From JACVRW01 sp046735115 (GTDB lineage Bacteria; Actinomycetota; Thermoleophilia; Solirubrobacterales; Thermoleophilaceae): DNA of 57,903 nt. The stretch spans positions 1 through 57,903 of the forward strand of contig JBKPSR010000043.1 of the NCBI GenBank assembly GCA_046735115.1, read 5' to 3'. The notes beneath the pieces were generated by a model that was not told where the DNA came from, searched no databases, and was given only the letters and a program-made list of their open reading frames with translations. The position numbers and the translations under genes are program-made. This document shows, in pieces, positions 1 to 7,435 of this stretch (position 1 is its first letter; every line of letters starts with the position of its first letter).

Positions 1-860
1 GCCTGCCCCGGCGCGGGACGGCCGGACAGCCACGCGCGCAGCTCGCGCTCCTGGCGGCGCGCCAGCGCGGCCACCTCGGCCGGCTCGCCGGCCCGGCGCT
101 GCACCATGGCGAGCGTCTGTAGGACGGAGTCGTGCAGATGGGCGGCCACCTCGGCGCGTTCCTGCGAGCGGATGCGCTCGGCCCGCTCCTCGGTGAGCGA
201 GCGCACGAGCCGCACGATCCAGGGAGCGAGGATCACGCCCACCACCACCACGGCGGCGAGCACCGCGAGCAGCACGTCTCGCGCCGCCCCGAGCGCGCCG
301 GTGGCGTGGAGGAAGACGAACCCGGCCGCGACCACGAGCGCGATGCCAAGGCCAGTGCGCGAGATCGCGACGGCCGCACGGCGGCCCTCGGCGGCCGTGA
401 GCCGGGCGCGAGCGGGAGCGGTGGCTCGGTCCGGCTGTGGACCAGGCGCCTGGGGACCCGCCCTTGCTCCTCCCGTCGACTGCCGCCAGATCAGCGCTCC
501 GCCGCCCGCAATCAGGACGAGCGGCCACACGATCGCGTCCGAGAACCAGATTCCGAGGGCGCGGAACGTGAGCAGCACCGCCACCAGCACGAACGCGGTG
601 CCGATCGCCACCTCGACCGCCGCTCGACCGGTCCGGATCCGTACGCGCGACGGCGCGGAGTCGCCCGCCGGGATAAGGAGCCAGCCGAGCGCATAGGCGG
701 CGACGCCGACGCCACCCGCCGCCGCTGCGACCACGAGCGCGAGCCGGACGAGCGACACGTCCACGCCGAAGCGCCTCGCGATGCCGGCCGCGACACCGCC
801 GATCCAGCCCTCGTCGCGATCCCGCCGAAGGACCTCGGCGGATGGCACGCTCGCCGTCAC
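1..860 (-). CDS. PspC-domain sensor histidine kinase (partial)
   Basis: The gene runs off the left edge and only its first 286 codons are present. Residues 1-60 form a PspC domain (WIGGVAAGIARRFGVD followed by a membrane helix). Three or four more hydrophobic helices follow, up to about residue 230. The dimerisation/phosphoacceptor segment then appears (AEVAAHLHDSVLQTLAM, with the H-box His in HLHDS), which is the HisKA_3 type of NarL-coupled kinases. The ATPase domain lies outside the window. The GTG at 858-860 was chosen because the upstream ATG at 880 belongs to the previous frame and runs straight into TGA. It is the third gene of an envelope-stress operon, and a LuxR-type regulator would be expected next. 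Family assignment is secure; the signal sensed is unknown. Confidence 0.88.
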   Translation of the reverse strand, partial: MTASVPSAEVLRRDRDEGWIGGVAAGIARRFGVDVSLVRLALVVAAAAGGVGVAAYALGWLLIPAGDSAPSRVRIRTGRAAVEVAIGTAFVLVAVLLTFRALGIWFSDAIVWPLVLIAGGGALIWRQSTGGARAGPQAPGPQPDRATAPARARLTAAEGRRAAVAISRTGLGIALVVAAGFVFLHATGALGAARDVLLAVLAAVVVVGVILAPWIVRLVRSLTEERAERIRSQERAEVAAHLHDSVLQTLAMVQRRAGEPAEVAALARRQERELRAWLSGRPAPGQ

Positions 861-867
861 GGGTGAA

Positions 868-1041
868 TCATCGCGGGCGCGTCATCCCCGACGCCAGCAG
901 GATCGCTCCGATGGCGGCGCATGCCGCCGGGGCGAATCCGGCAAGCCGGAGATCGAGCGTGCCCGTCGCGTCCAGCAGGAGCAGCACGCCCAGCGCCAAG
1001 AGGCAGCTCCCCGCGACGACCGATGTGACGTCAGCTCGCAC
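868..1041 (-). CDS. Small two-helix membrane protein (57 aa)
   Basis: A 57-codon frame starts at GTG 1041, overlapping the last codons of the PspC/LiaF-like gene (GTGCGAGCTGA), and stops 7 nt before the histidine kinase start. The product has two hydrophobic stretches (about residues 6-24 and 33-52) with a short polar turn (DATGTLD) between them, and ends TRPR. The overlap and tight spacing argue for translational coupling within the operon. No family is recognised. A role as a small membrane partner of the PspC sensor proteins is inference from position only. Confidence 0.6.
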   Translation of the reverse strand: MRADVTSVVAGSCLLALGVLLLLDATGTLDLRLAGFAPAACAAIGAILLASGMTRPR

Positions 1042-2137
1042 AGGCGGAGTTCGTTCCCAGCTCGTCGGGCACGCCCGGCCCGAAGTCGAAGTGGCCGCGG
1101 TCGAGGTCGAGGTCCGTGCCGGAGTGCCCGATGCGGAGCGACCCGACGCCCACGTTCGCCTTGACGAGCAATCGCGTGGTGCCGCCCGGAGCGCTCGGCA
1201 GATCCTCGAGGTCCACGTCGACGCCGTCGTTGCTCCGCTCGAAGGTGCGGACCTCGCCGACCCGAACCTGAGCGTCGGTCGCGACGCAGACGTCGTCGGG
1301 CACGATCACGCGCGCGTCGCCGACGCCGAGGTCGACCTCGAGCGGGACGTCGCCGGGCGGGAGATCCGTCTGACGCAGGTCCACGATCAGCTGGCCCATG
1401 CCGAGCTCGTACTTATCCTGGAGGTCGACAGCAGACGCCGGCCGGTAGTCACGCTCGCCGACTCCGCCGTCGAGGTCGATGCCCGCGGCGGACACCGTCC
1501 CCGCCGAGAGCGCGAGGGCGAGCGCCGGGAGCACGAGCCAGCGCACGGGGCGGAGGAAGGCACCGGCGAGTATCGCTATGGCGGCTCCGATCACGACCAG
1601 CGCGACGACGGTCTCGCCGCCCGCGGCGGCCGCCCAGGCGCCGCCGATCGAGATCAGTCCGCAGACGAGGAGCACGCCGATGCCGAGCGCCGCGCGCTTT
1701 GCGACGTCGCCGGCGTCGCCCGCCGGTCCCTCGCCTGAGACGAACCACCAGACCAGAACCCCAGCGGCGACAAGAACGGCGAATGGGACGAGGAGCCCCG
1801 CGAGGAGAAGTCCGCCCCCGAGGAGAAAGGGCCACGTGATGAGCAGCAGCACCACCACCCCGCCGATCACGAGCCAGCGATTGCGTCCGGCGGGCGCGCC
1901 GGTATCTGCGCCCGGGCTGTCCTCGCTCGGGATCAACAGCAGCGCGGCCAGGTACGCGAGCAGTCCGGCGCCGCCCACGAACGCGAGCACCACGGCGCCG
2001 ATCCTGAAGATGATCGGGTCAGCGTTGAAGTAACGGCCGAGGCCGGCGCAGACGCCGCCGATCACGCGCCCGGAGCGTGCCCGCAGCAGGCGCTTTGGCT
2101 CCTCCGGCGGGAGCTCCTGCGTCGTCGTCTCGTTCAT
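1031..2137 (-). CDS. PspC domain protein with LiaF-like C-terminal domain
   Basis: The 368-residue product has an N-terminal PspC domain (GRVIGGVCAGLGRYFNADPI plus one helix, residues about 15-70), four to six further membrane helices to about residue 230, then a soluble beta-rich domain (MGQLIVDLRQTDLPPG...VGDARVIVPDDV). That domain resembles the cell-wall-antibiotic-response LiaF / toast-rack fold. Such proteins sense or transmit envelope stress to a partner kinase, which here is the PspC-type kinase two genes downstream. The ATG at 2137 (MNETTTQ) was chosen because the residues an upstream start would add are low-complexity and Arg-rich. It is divergent from the tmRNA gene, about 100 bp away. 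Confidence 0.85.
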   Translation of the reverse strand: MNETTTQELPPEEPKRLLRARSGRVIGGVCAGLGRYFNADPIIFRIGAVVLAFVGGAGLLAYLAALLLIPSEDSPGADTGAPAGRNRWLVIGGVVVLLLITWPFLLGGGLLLAGLLVPFAVLVAAGVLVWWFVSGEGPAGDAGDVAKRAALGIGVLLVCGLISIGGAWAAAAGGETVVALVVIGAAIAILAGAFLRPVRWLVLPALALALSAGTVSAAGIDLDGGVGERDYRPASAVDLQDKYELGMGQLIVDLRQTDLPPGDVPLEVDLGVGDARVIVPDDVCVATDAQVRVGEVRTFERSNDGVDVDLEDLPSAPGGTTRLLVKANVGVGSLRIGHSGTDLDLDRGHFDFGPGVPDELGTNSACAS

Positions 2138-2181
2138 GGCCTGCAGACTGCCGCGCGGCGGCCGTGTCGCCCATCGGGAAT

Positions 2182-2196
2182 CGTCCCTAGGGGACG
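2182..2196. repeat. Inverted repeat between pspC-like gene and tmRNA
   Basis: CGTCCC-TAG-GGGACG is a perfect 6-bp inverted repeat with a 3-nt centre, in the space shared by the divergent PspC-like gene and ssrA. It could be an operator for either gene. No known regulator is matched. Confidence 0.4.
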
Positions 2197-2216
2197 TCAC
2201 GGAGCGCCCGCACCGC

Positions 2217-2237
2217 TACCCTTGTAGGGGTTACAAG
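2217..2237 (+). promoter_or_regulatory. Probable ssrA promoter -10 region and inverted repeat
   Basis: TACCCT (2217-2222) fits the TAnnnT pattern of -10 boxes seen before other genes here. It overlaps an inverted repeat CTTGTA-GGGGT-TACAAG (2221-2237) whose right arm ends on the first G of the tmRNA. The repeat could be an operator, or a stem in the precursor that helps 5' processing by RNase P. No clear -35 is visible. Confidence 0.4.
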
Positions 2238-2607
2238 GGGGCGAACCAGCTTCGACGTGGGGCTGCTCGTTCCGGTGTAGCGAGTCGAGGACTCCGGGTT
2301 GGCCTCGTTAAAAAGTCCCGGAAACCAATAAGTGCGGACTCTCATCGAGTTCAGCCCCTCGCCGCCTAAACACGCGTGAGGGAGTCGCCCCGGACAGGCC
2401 CGCGGTCCGGTAAGCGGCTTCAGAGAAGCGGGCTCACCGCGACGGTCCGACCCTCGGCCGTCATGGGACACCTTCGAGGGTGTGGCGCCGGGGACGTAGC
2501 CCGCGGACCGACCGAACCGGTAGCCGAGAACAGACTCCGCCGGGAACGCTCGTAGCAAGCATCGGAATGGTGTTCCGCGGACGCCGGGGCAGTGCCGGCC
2601 GCCTCCA
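2237..2607 (+). ncRNA. ssrA: Transfer-messenger RNA (tmRNA)
   Basis: The tRNA-like ends are clear. 5' GGGGGCG (2237-2243) pairs with CGCCTCC (2600-2606) with one G-U, and A2607 is the discriminator. No CCA is encoded (CTC follows). The hallmark CTTCGACG lies just inside the 5' end. The resume codon GCG is at 2334 and the tag reads ADSHRVQPLAA, stopping at TAA 2367-2369. This is close to the M. tuberculosis tag ADSHQRDYALAA but has P-L-A-A at the C-terminus. Oddly, the T arm is GCCGG-GGCAGTG-CCGGC (2583-2599), so the 7-nt loop lacks the usual TTCRA. tmRNA with SmpB rescues stalled ribosomes and tags the product for proteolysis. smpB is not in this window. Confidence 0.93.
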
Positions 2608-2617
2608 CTCGACACCC

Positions 2618-2655
2618 AAGACGCCTCAGACCCGATCCGGGCTGGGGCGTCTTTT
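2618..2655 (+). terminator. Rho-independent terminator of ssrA
   Basis: AAGACGCC (2618-2625) pairs with GGCGTCTT (2646-2653). The stem continues inward through TCAG/CTGG and CCC/GGG around a short loop, and ends in TTTT. It starts 10 nt after the tmRNA acceptor stem. It is the only classical U-tailed terminator I see in the window. Confidence 0.88.
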
Positions 2656-2832
2656 GTCGGTGAACATGGAGCGACATCCGTCAGTGTTCGTGACGCGGAG
2701 CCGAAGCACCGGGTCGCCGCACGCCGGCCTCAGGACCGGCTTGCCTACATCGAGCTCAAGGCCGAGTACGTCGACGCGCGGGAGGCACGCGCCCTGGCGT
2801 GGGCGCGCGCTCGCGGCTGAGTCACGGCCCGG
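2656..2832. other. Intergenic stretch with a start-less open frame
   Basis: Between the ssrA terminator and the efflux gene there is an open + strand frame ending at TGA 2818-2820. Its last 28 residues look protein-like (DRLAYIELKAEYVDAREA...). No ATG, GTG or TTG exists in that frame after the terminator, so it may be the remnant of a decayed small gene. Confidence 0.3.
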
Positions 2833-4320
2833 CTAGGCCGCCTCGGACCCGTAGGCCGGCTCGGTGTCCGCCGCGCCGGCCTCGTCGCGCCGAGCCTCGC
2901 CGTGCGCGGGCACAGGCTCCGAGCGCAGGATCGTCGCCGCCGCGACGATTGCCACCACGGCCAACGCCGCGCCGATCAGGTAGGCGACGTGGAAGCCGCC
3001 GGTGAGGGCGGATGCCGTTGACTCGCCTTGGTCGAGCAGCGTCTGGGTGCGCTCGGTTGAGATCGTCGCGAGCAGGGCCAGGCCGATCGCGCCGCCGACC
3101 TGTCCGGTGGTGTTCACGAGGCCGGATGCGAGGCCGGCGTCGCTCGGAGTCGCGCCCGACATGGCGAGCATCATCAGGGCGGGAAATGCGACTCCCGCGC
3201 CCGCGCCGAAGATGATCATGGTCGGGAAGACATCGACCAGGTAGTTGCCATCCACCGGCACGCGCGCGAAGAGCAGCATCGCCACCAGCAGCAGGCCGAG
3301 GCCGGCGATCAAGACTCTGCGCGGGCCGAAGCGCATGTTCAGCCTGTCGGTGAAGCCGAGCGACAGCACACCCATCAGCAGCGACCCTGGGAGGAACGCG
3401 AGGCCGACCTCCAGGGGCTCATAGCCGAGCACCAACTGCAGATAGAGCGCGCCGAGGAAGAAGAGCCCGAACATGCCGACGACCAGGAGCGCCATCACGA
3501 TGTTCGCTCCCGTGACGTTACGCGAGCGGAACAGCCGCAGCGGCATCAGCGGCTTCTCGATGCGCGCCTGGCGTAGCACGAAGGCCGCGACCAGCGCGAT
3601 CGAGCCCGCCGCGAGCAGCAGCGTCCGCGCCGAGGTCCAGCCGTGCTCCTCGACGCCGAGGATGGTGTAGACGGCCAGCATGAGGCCGGCGGTCACGAGC
3701 ACGGCTCCGGGGGCGTCCGCGCCCTCGTGGATTCCTATGCCGGGACGGCCCTCGACCAGCCGGAGTGCGAGCAGCGCAGTCGCCAGCCCGATCGGCACGT
3801 TCACGAAGAAGATCCAGTGCCAGTTGATGAGATCGGTGAGGACGCCGCCGGCGAGCAGGCCGATCGAGCCGCCGGCCGATGCAACGAAGCCGAACACGCC
3901 GATCGCCTTCGCCTGCTCGCGCGGCTCGGGGAACATGGTCACGATCATCCCGAGCGTCACCGCCGAGGCAGCCGCGCCGCCCGCACCCTGGACGAAGCGC
4001 GCGGCGATGAGCATCTCCTGACTCTGCGAGAGCGCGCAGAGCAGCGAGGCTCCGGTGAACACTGCGAGCCCCGCGAGGAACACGCGCCGATGGCCGATCA
4101 GGTCGCCAAGCCGCCCGGACAGGAGCAGCAGGCCGCCGAAGGCGATCAGGTACGCGTTGACGACCCAGGCGAGGTTGTTCTGTGTGAAGTCCAGGTCCGC
4201 CTTGATCGACGGCAGGGCGACGTTCACGACCGTCGCGTCCAGCACGATCATCAGGACGCCTGCGCACAGGACGTAGAGCGCAAGCCAGCGATTCGAACTG
4301 CTCATGGATTCAGTGCTCAT
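2833..4320 (-). CDS. MFS drug efflux transporter, DHA2 (EmrB/QacA) type
   Basis: The 495-aa length and about 14 hydrophobic helices match the DHA2 group of the major facilitator superfamily, which are proton-driven multidrug exporters. Visible motifs are LDATVVNVALPSI in helix 1 (the D1 motif of DHA2), the motif A loop GRLGDLIGHRR after helix 2, and NWHWIFFVNVPIG in helix 6. The C-terminal tail is acidic and soluble. The ATG at 4320 is used; a second ATG lies five codons in. It stands alone, convergent to nothing and tail-to-head with the exonuclease gene. No TetR or MarR regulator is adjacent. Substrate unknown. Confidence 0.92.
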   Translation of the reverse strand: MSTESMSSSNRWLALYVLCAGVLMIVLDATVVNVALPSIKADLDFTQNNLAWVVNAYLIAFGGLLLLSGRLGDLIGHRRVFLAGLAVFTGASLLCALSQSQEMLIAARFVQGAGGAAASAVTLGMIVTMFPEPREQAKAIGVFGFVASAGGSIGLLAGGVLTDLINWHWIFFVNVPIGLATALLALRLVEGRPGIGIHEGADAPGAVLVTAGLMLAVYTILGVEEHGWTSARTLLLAAGSIALVAAFVLRQARIEKPLMPLRLFRSRNVTGANIVMALLVVGMFGLFFLGALYLQLVLGYEPLEVGLAFLPGSLLMGVLSLGFTDRLNMRFGPRRVLIAGLGLLLVAMLLFARVPVDGNYLVDVFPTMIIFGAGAGVAFPALMMLAMSGATPSDAGLASGLVNTTGQVGGAIGLALLATISTERTQTLLDQGESTASALTGGFHVAYLIGAALAVVAIVAAATILRSEPVPAHGEARRDEAGAADTEPAYGSEAA

Positions 4321-4363
4321 GTGAATAAAGACCGCTCCAGCCCGGAGAACTCATCGGCCTACG

Positions 4364-5224
4364 TTATGCAAGCTGTTCGAGACGCTCCGCGAGCCGCTCC
4401 ATTCCGCGCTCCCGCGCGGCCTTCGCGGCGCCGAGGTGGTCGGTCGGGGTGTCGGGAGGGAGGGGCACGTCGATGTCCTGGAGCGTCGCGATCTCCTTGA
4501 ACGCGAGCAGCTCGTCGCCCTGGGTGCAGAGCGCCGCGCGGACCGTCTTCTTCGTCTCGCGCACGCCGTGGGCGAGCGCCTCTTCGAGCGAGCCGTGTCG
4601 CTGAAGCAGCTCGGCCGCGGTCTTCTCTCCGATTCCCTTGGCGCCCGGGATCCCGTCGGAGGGGTCGCCGCGCAGCGCGATGAAGTCGGGCACGAGCTCG
4701 GGGGGCACGCCGTAGCGGCGCTTCACCTCGGCGGGGTCGACCAGCTCCGCGCCCTGCTTGCCGCCGGTCCGCACGTACAGGATCTGCACGCGGTCGCGGG
4801 CGCACTGGAACATGTCGCGGTCGCCCGTCATGACGAGCGTCCGGCCGCCGGCGTCGGTCTCGCGCGTCGCGTACGACCCGAGCAGGTCGTCCGCCTCGAA
4901 CGAGTCGCTCGCGGCCACCGTCCAGCCGAACGCCTCGAAGAAGTCGCGCGAGTCCGCGAACTGCGGGGTCAGCGTGTCGGGTAGGTCCGGCCGGTCGGCG
5001 TGGTAGCCGTCGAAGAGCTCCACCCGATAGTCGGCGGCGTCCGGGCCGAAGCACAGCACCACGGCGCGCGGCTTGTACTGCTCCACCTCGCGCAGGATCA
5101 GGTTCGCGGTGCCCAGCAGAGCATTGACCGGCTGCCCGTCCTTGCCCGTGATCGTGTCGGGCAGCGCGTAGAACGCGCGGAAGAGCAGCGAGGGGGCGTC
5201 GACTACGAGTAAGGGGCCGGCCAC
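4364..5224 (-). CDS. Stand-alone 5'-3' exonuclease (Pol I N-terminal-like)
   Basis: The 286-aa product is a 5'-3' exonuclease/flap endonuclease homologous to the N-terminal domain of DNA polymerase I, without the polymerase. The metal-binding motifs are present: LLVVDAPSLLFRAFYALP at the N-terminus, FEADDLLGSYA, TGDRDMFQ, and the helix-three-turn-helix GDPSDGIPGAKGIGEKTA. It should remove RNA primers or 5' flaps during repair. GTG start. A TAGGTT -10-like box (5232-5237, minus) ends only 7 nt before the GTG, suggesting a leaderless transcript. It is divergent from udgX with a 17-bp gap, so the two DNA-repair genes share a promoter region. Confidence 0.93.
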   Translation of the reverse strand: MAGPLLVVDAPSLLFRAFYALPDTITGKDGQPVNALLGTANLILREVEQYKPRAVVLCFGPDAADYRVELFDGYHADRPDLPDTLTPQFADSRDFFEAFGWTVAASDSFEADDLLGSYATRETDAGGRTLVMTGDRDMFQCARDRVQILYVRTGGKQGAELVDPAEVKRRYGVPPELVPDFIALRGDPSDGIPGAKGIGEKTAAELLQRHGSLEEALAHGVRETKKTVRAALCTQGDELLAFKEIATLQDIDVPLPPDTPTDHLGAAKAARERGMERLAERLEQLA

Positions 5225-5241
5225 GCGGGCAAACCTAGCCT

Positions 5242-5880
5242 GTGGCCGAGGCGGAACCCAATGACGCCACCCCCTTCCTGCCCGATCGGCTCTCCCTCAA
5301 GGCCCTGCGCGAGGCCGCACACGGCTGCCGCGGCTGCCATCTGTGGCGGGGCGCCACCCAGACCGTGTGGGGCGACGGCCGCAAGTCGTCGCGGCTGATG
5401 CTGGTCGGCGAGCAGCCCGGTGACCGCGAGGACCGCATGGGGAAGCCGTTCGTCGGGCCCGCGAGCCGCGAGCTCGACCGCGGGCTCGAGGCCGCCGGGA
5501 TCGCGCGCGAGGACGCCTATCTGACCAACGTGGTCAAGCACTTCAAGTTCGAGGAGCGCGGGCGCCGACGCATCCACCAGACGCCGAAGCGGTTCGAGGT
5601 CGACGCCTGCCGGCCGTGGCTCGAAGCGGAGCTCGAGGTCGTGCGGCCGGAGGCGCTGATACTGCTGGGCGCCACCGCGGCGAAGGCCCTGCTCGGGAGC
5701 TCGTTCCGGGTGACGCAGCACCGGGGCGAGCTGCTCGAGTCAGTGTTCGCCCCGATCGTGACCGCCACGGTCCACCCGTCTTCGATCCTGCGCCAGCCCG
5801 ACGAGGAGAGCCGTGTCGAGGAGCGCGAGGCGTTCGCGGCGGACCTGCGTGTGGTCGCCCGGGCGCTCGCGGCGGTGTAA
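5242..5880 (+). CDS. udgX: UdgX-type uracil-DNA glycosylase
   Basis: The 212-aa protein belongs to the Fe-S uracil-DNA glycosylase superfamily. It has the UdgX signature: motif A GEQPGDREDRMGKPFVGPA (residues 57-75), the R-loop insertion GRRRIHQTPKRFE (107-119) and HPSSILR (178-184). In mycobacterial UdgX the His of the KRRIH loop forms a covalent bond with the abasic sugar after uracil excision; the matching residue here is His112. Cys29, Cys32 and Cys123 are candidate cluster ligands. The GTG start is the only in-frame choice near the divergent exonuclease gene. Function is inferred from the family; the UdgX subtype call rests on the R-loop. Confidence 0.9.
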   Translation: MAEAEPNDATPFLPDRLSLKALREAAHGCRGCHLWRGATQTVWGDGRKSSRLMLVGEQPGDREDRMGKPFVGPASRELDRGLEAAGIAREDAYLTNVVKHFKFEERGRRRIHQTPKRFEVDACRPWLEAELEVVRPEALILLGATAAKALLGSSFRVTQHRGELLESVFAPIVTATVHPSSILRQPDEESRVEEREAFAADLRVVARALAAV

Positions 5881-5930
5881 CCCGCCGCGGCCTGCGGTGT
5901 TATTAACCGTCGGTCAACAAGGAGATCAGC

Positions 5931-6572
5931 ATGTCCGACGCACCCCGCACCAAAAGGTTCGTCCTGGCCGCTCCCGAGGCGAGGATCCTCAACTGGATCG
6001 CGCGCCGTTTGCCCGCGGCCGTGAAGCCCGACCACCTCACCGCGCTCGGCGTGCTCGCCTCCGCCGGAATCCCCGCGGCCTATGTGCTCTCAAACGGCGA
6101 CAGGACGTGGCTCTGGGCTGCCTCTGCGCTCCTCCTGGTCCATTGGCTCGGCGACTCGCTGGACGGAACGCTCGCGCGCGTGCGCAAGGCCGAGCGCCCT
6201 CACTACGGCTTCTACCTCGACCACCTCGTGGACGCCTTCGCGACGGCGGCGATCGGGATCGGGCTCGGGCTGTCGACTTACATGATGCTGGCGGTCGGGA
6301 TGGCGGTCGTCGTGGCCTACCTGATCCTCTCGATCAACACCTACCTCGAGACGCACGCGTTCGGCACCTTCACGCTCGGGTACGGCCTGCTCGGGCCGAC
6401 CGAGGCGCGCCTGATGCTGATCGCGATGAACACGCTGCTGGCGGTCGGGATCCTGGGCGCCGGCGTCCTGGACGCGCTCGGGATCGCGCTGGCCGCGGCG
6501 ATGGTCGTCGCGCTGATCGCGCGCGCGTGCCGCAACCTGAAGCGCCTGGCTGAGCTCGAGCCGGCGTCCTAG
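5931..6572 (+). CDS. CDP-alcohol phosphatidyltransferase family protein
   Basis: A 213-aa integral membrane enzyme with the full family signature DG-x2-AR-x8-G-x3-D-x3-D, seen as DSLDGTLARVRKAERPHYGFYLDHLVD (residues about 76-103), with five to six helices around it. Members transfer a phosphoalcohol group between CDP-diacylglycerol (or another CDP-alcohol) and an acceptor such as glycerol-3-phosphate or inositol phosphate. Acceptor specificity cannot be read here. It has a good Shine-Dalgarno (AAGGAGATCAGC before ATG), unlike most genes in this window. Its stop overlaps that of the convergent GntR gene by 3 nt (CTAG). Confidence 0.88.
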   Translation: MSDAPRTKRFVLAAPEARILNWIARRLPAAVKPDHLTALGVLASAGIPAAYVLSNGDRTWLWAASALLLVHWLGDSLDGTLARVRKAERPHYGFYLDHLVDAFATAAIGIGLGLSTYMMLAVGMAVVVAYLILSINTYLETHAFGTFTLGYGLLGPTEARLMLIAMNTLLAVGILGAGVLDALGIALAAAMVVALIARACRNLKRLAELEPAS

Positions 6573-7435
6573 CCGGCGCGCAGCGCGCGCGAGCGGTCCG
6601 CGACCGGCTGGAGGAAGTCGGGGAGCGGGCGGACGAGGCCGCGGCCGGTCTCCCGCTCCCAGATCTGCTCGAGCTGGGCCAGGTGCTCGTCCATGACCTC
6701 GTCGATCAGCTGGAAGTCGGCGGCGCGGATCGCGGCCAGCGTGCGTTCGTGGATCGAGATCACCCAGTCGGGGACGAGCGGCGCGTGGACCGCCATGTCG
6801 CGCGCGATCTCGAGGCGTCGGAAGAGGCTCCGCATGAGCTGGACCACGGTCGAGTTGCGGGTGGCGCGCGCCATGGCGAGGTGGAACTTCAGGTCGAGCT
6901 GGAGAAAGAGGTCCTCGTGTTTCAGGAAATCGTCCTCGGCGGCCAGCGCGCGCTTGCGCTCGATCAGCGCGGCCATCGCGGCGAAATCCTCCTCGCTCGC
7001 GTGCACCGCGGCGAGCTGGGCCACGCGCGGCTCGAGCAGGCGGCGCGCCTCGAGCACGCCGGCCACCTCGCTCACCCGGATCGCCTGACGGCTCCGGAGC
7101 AGGTCGCGCGGGATCAGCTCGGAGGCCACGAAGATCCCGCCCGACTGGCCGCGGCGCACCTCCAGCACGCCGGCCTCGACGAGCGTCTTGACCGCCTCTC
7201 GGAGCGTCGGGCGGCTGATCCGCATCAGTGCGGCCAGGTCGCGCTCCGACGGCAGGCGGTCGCCCAGATGCAGGTCGCCGGACTTGATCCGCTCCGCTAT
7301 CTGCTCGACGGCCTCCTCGAAGGTGCGGCGCGACGAGACGGGCTCGAACGAGCTCTCCAAACCGACTCGAGAATAGCTCCCCGCGCCGCCGGCCCGGGGC
7401 GGAACGGCGGCGTCGGCGGGGCTAGCGCTGCGCAC
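6569..7435 (-). CDS. GntR family regulator with FCD domain
   Basis: The 288-aa product has a winged-helix GntR DNA-binding domain (residues about 38-105: LGDRLPSERDLAALMRISRPTLREAVKTLVEAGVLEVRRG) and an all-helical FCD ligand domain (about 125-260), as in FadR, LldR and PdhR. The GTG start overlaps the end of the amino-acid dehydrogenase gene by 14 nt, so the two are co-transcribed. The likely targets are that operon and the divergent indolepyruvate oxidoreductase gene. The ligand is probably an organic or amino acid, which is inference. The N-terminal 30 residues are low-complexity, so the true start may be a little further in. Confidence 0.88.
   Translation of the reverse strand: MRSASPADAAVPPRAGGAGSYSRVGLESSFEPVSSRRTFEEAVEQIAERIKSGDLHLGDRLPSERDLAALMRISRPTLREAVKTLVEAGVLEVRRGQSGGIFVASELIPRDLLRSRQAIRVSEVAGVLEARRLLEPRVAQLAAVHASEEDFAAMAALIERKRALAAEDDFLKHEDLFLQLDLKFHLAMARATRNSTVVQLMRSLFRRLEIARDMAVHAPLVPDWVISIHERTLAAIRAADFQLIDEVMDEHLAQLEQIWERETGRGLVRPLPDFLQPVADRSRALRAG

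Noticed and set aside
106..866. Long + strand frames at the left edge
   Set aside because: They are antisense to the PspC-type kinase, with Arg-rich low-complexity translations and no family motifs.
2600..2656. Integration site at the 3' end of ssrA
   Set aside because: No integrase, no direct repeat and no foreign gene block downstream.
2653..2820. Open frame after ssrA ending DRLAYIELKAEYVDAREA...
   Set aside because: No start codon in frame after the terminator, so it is listed as intergenic, possibly a remnant.
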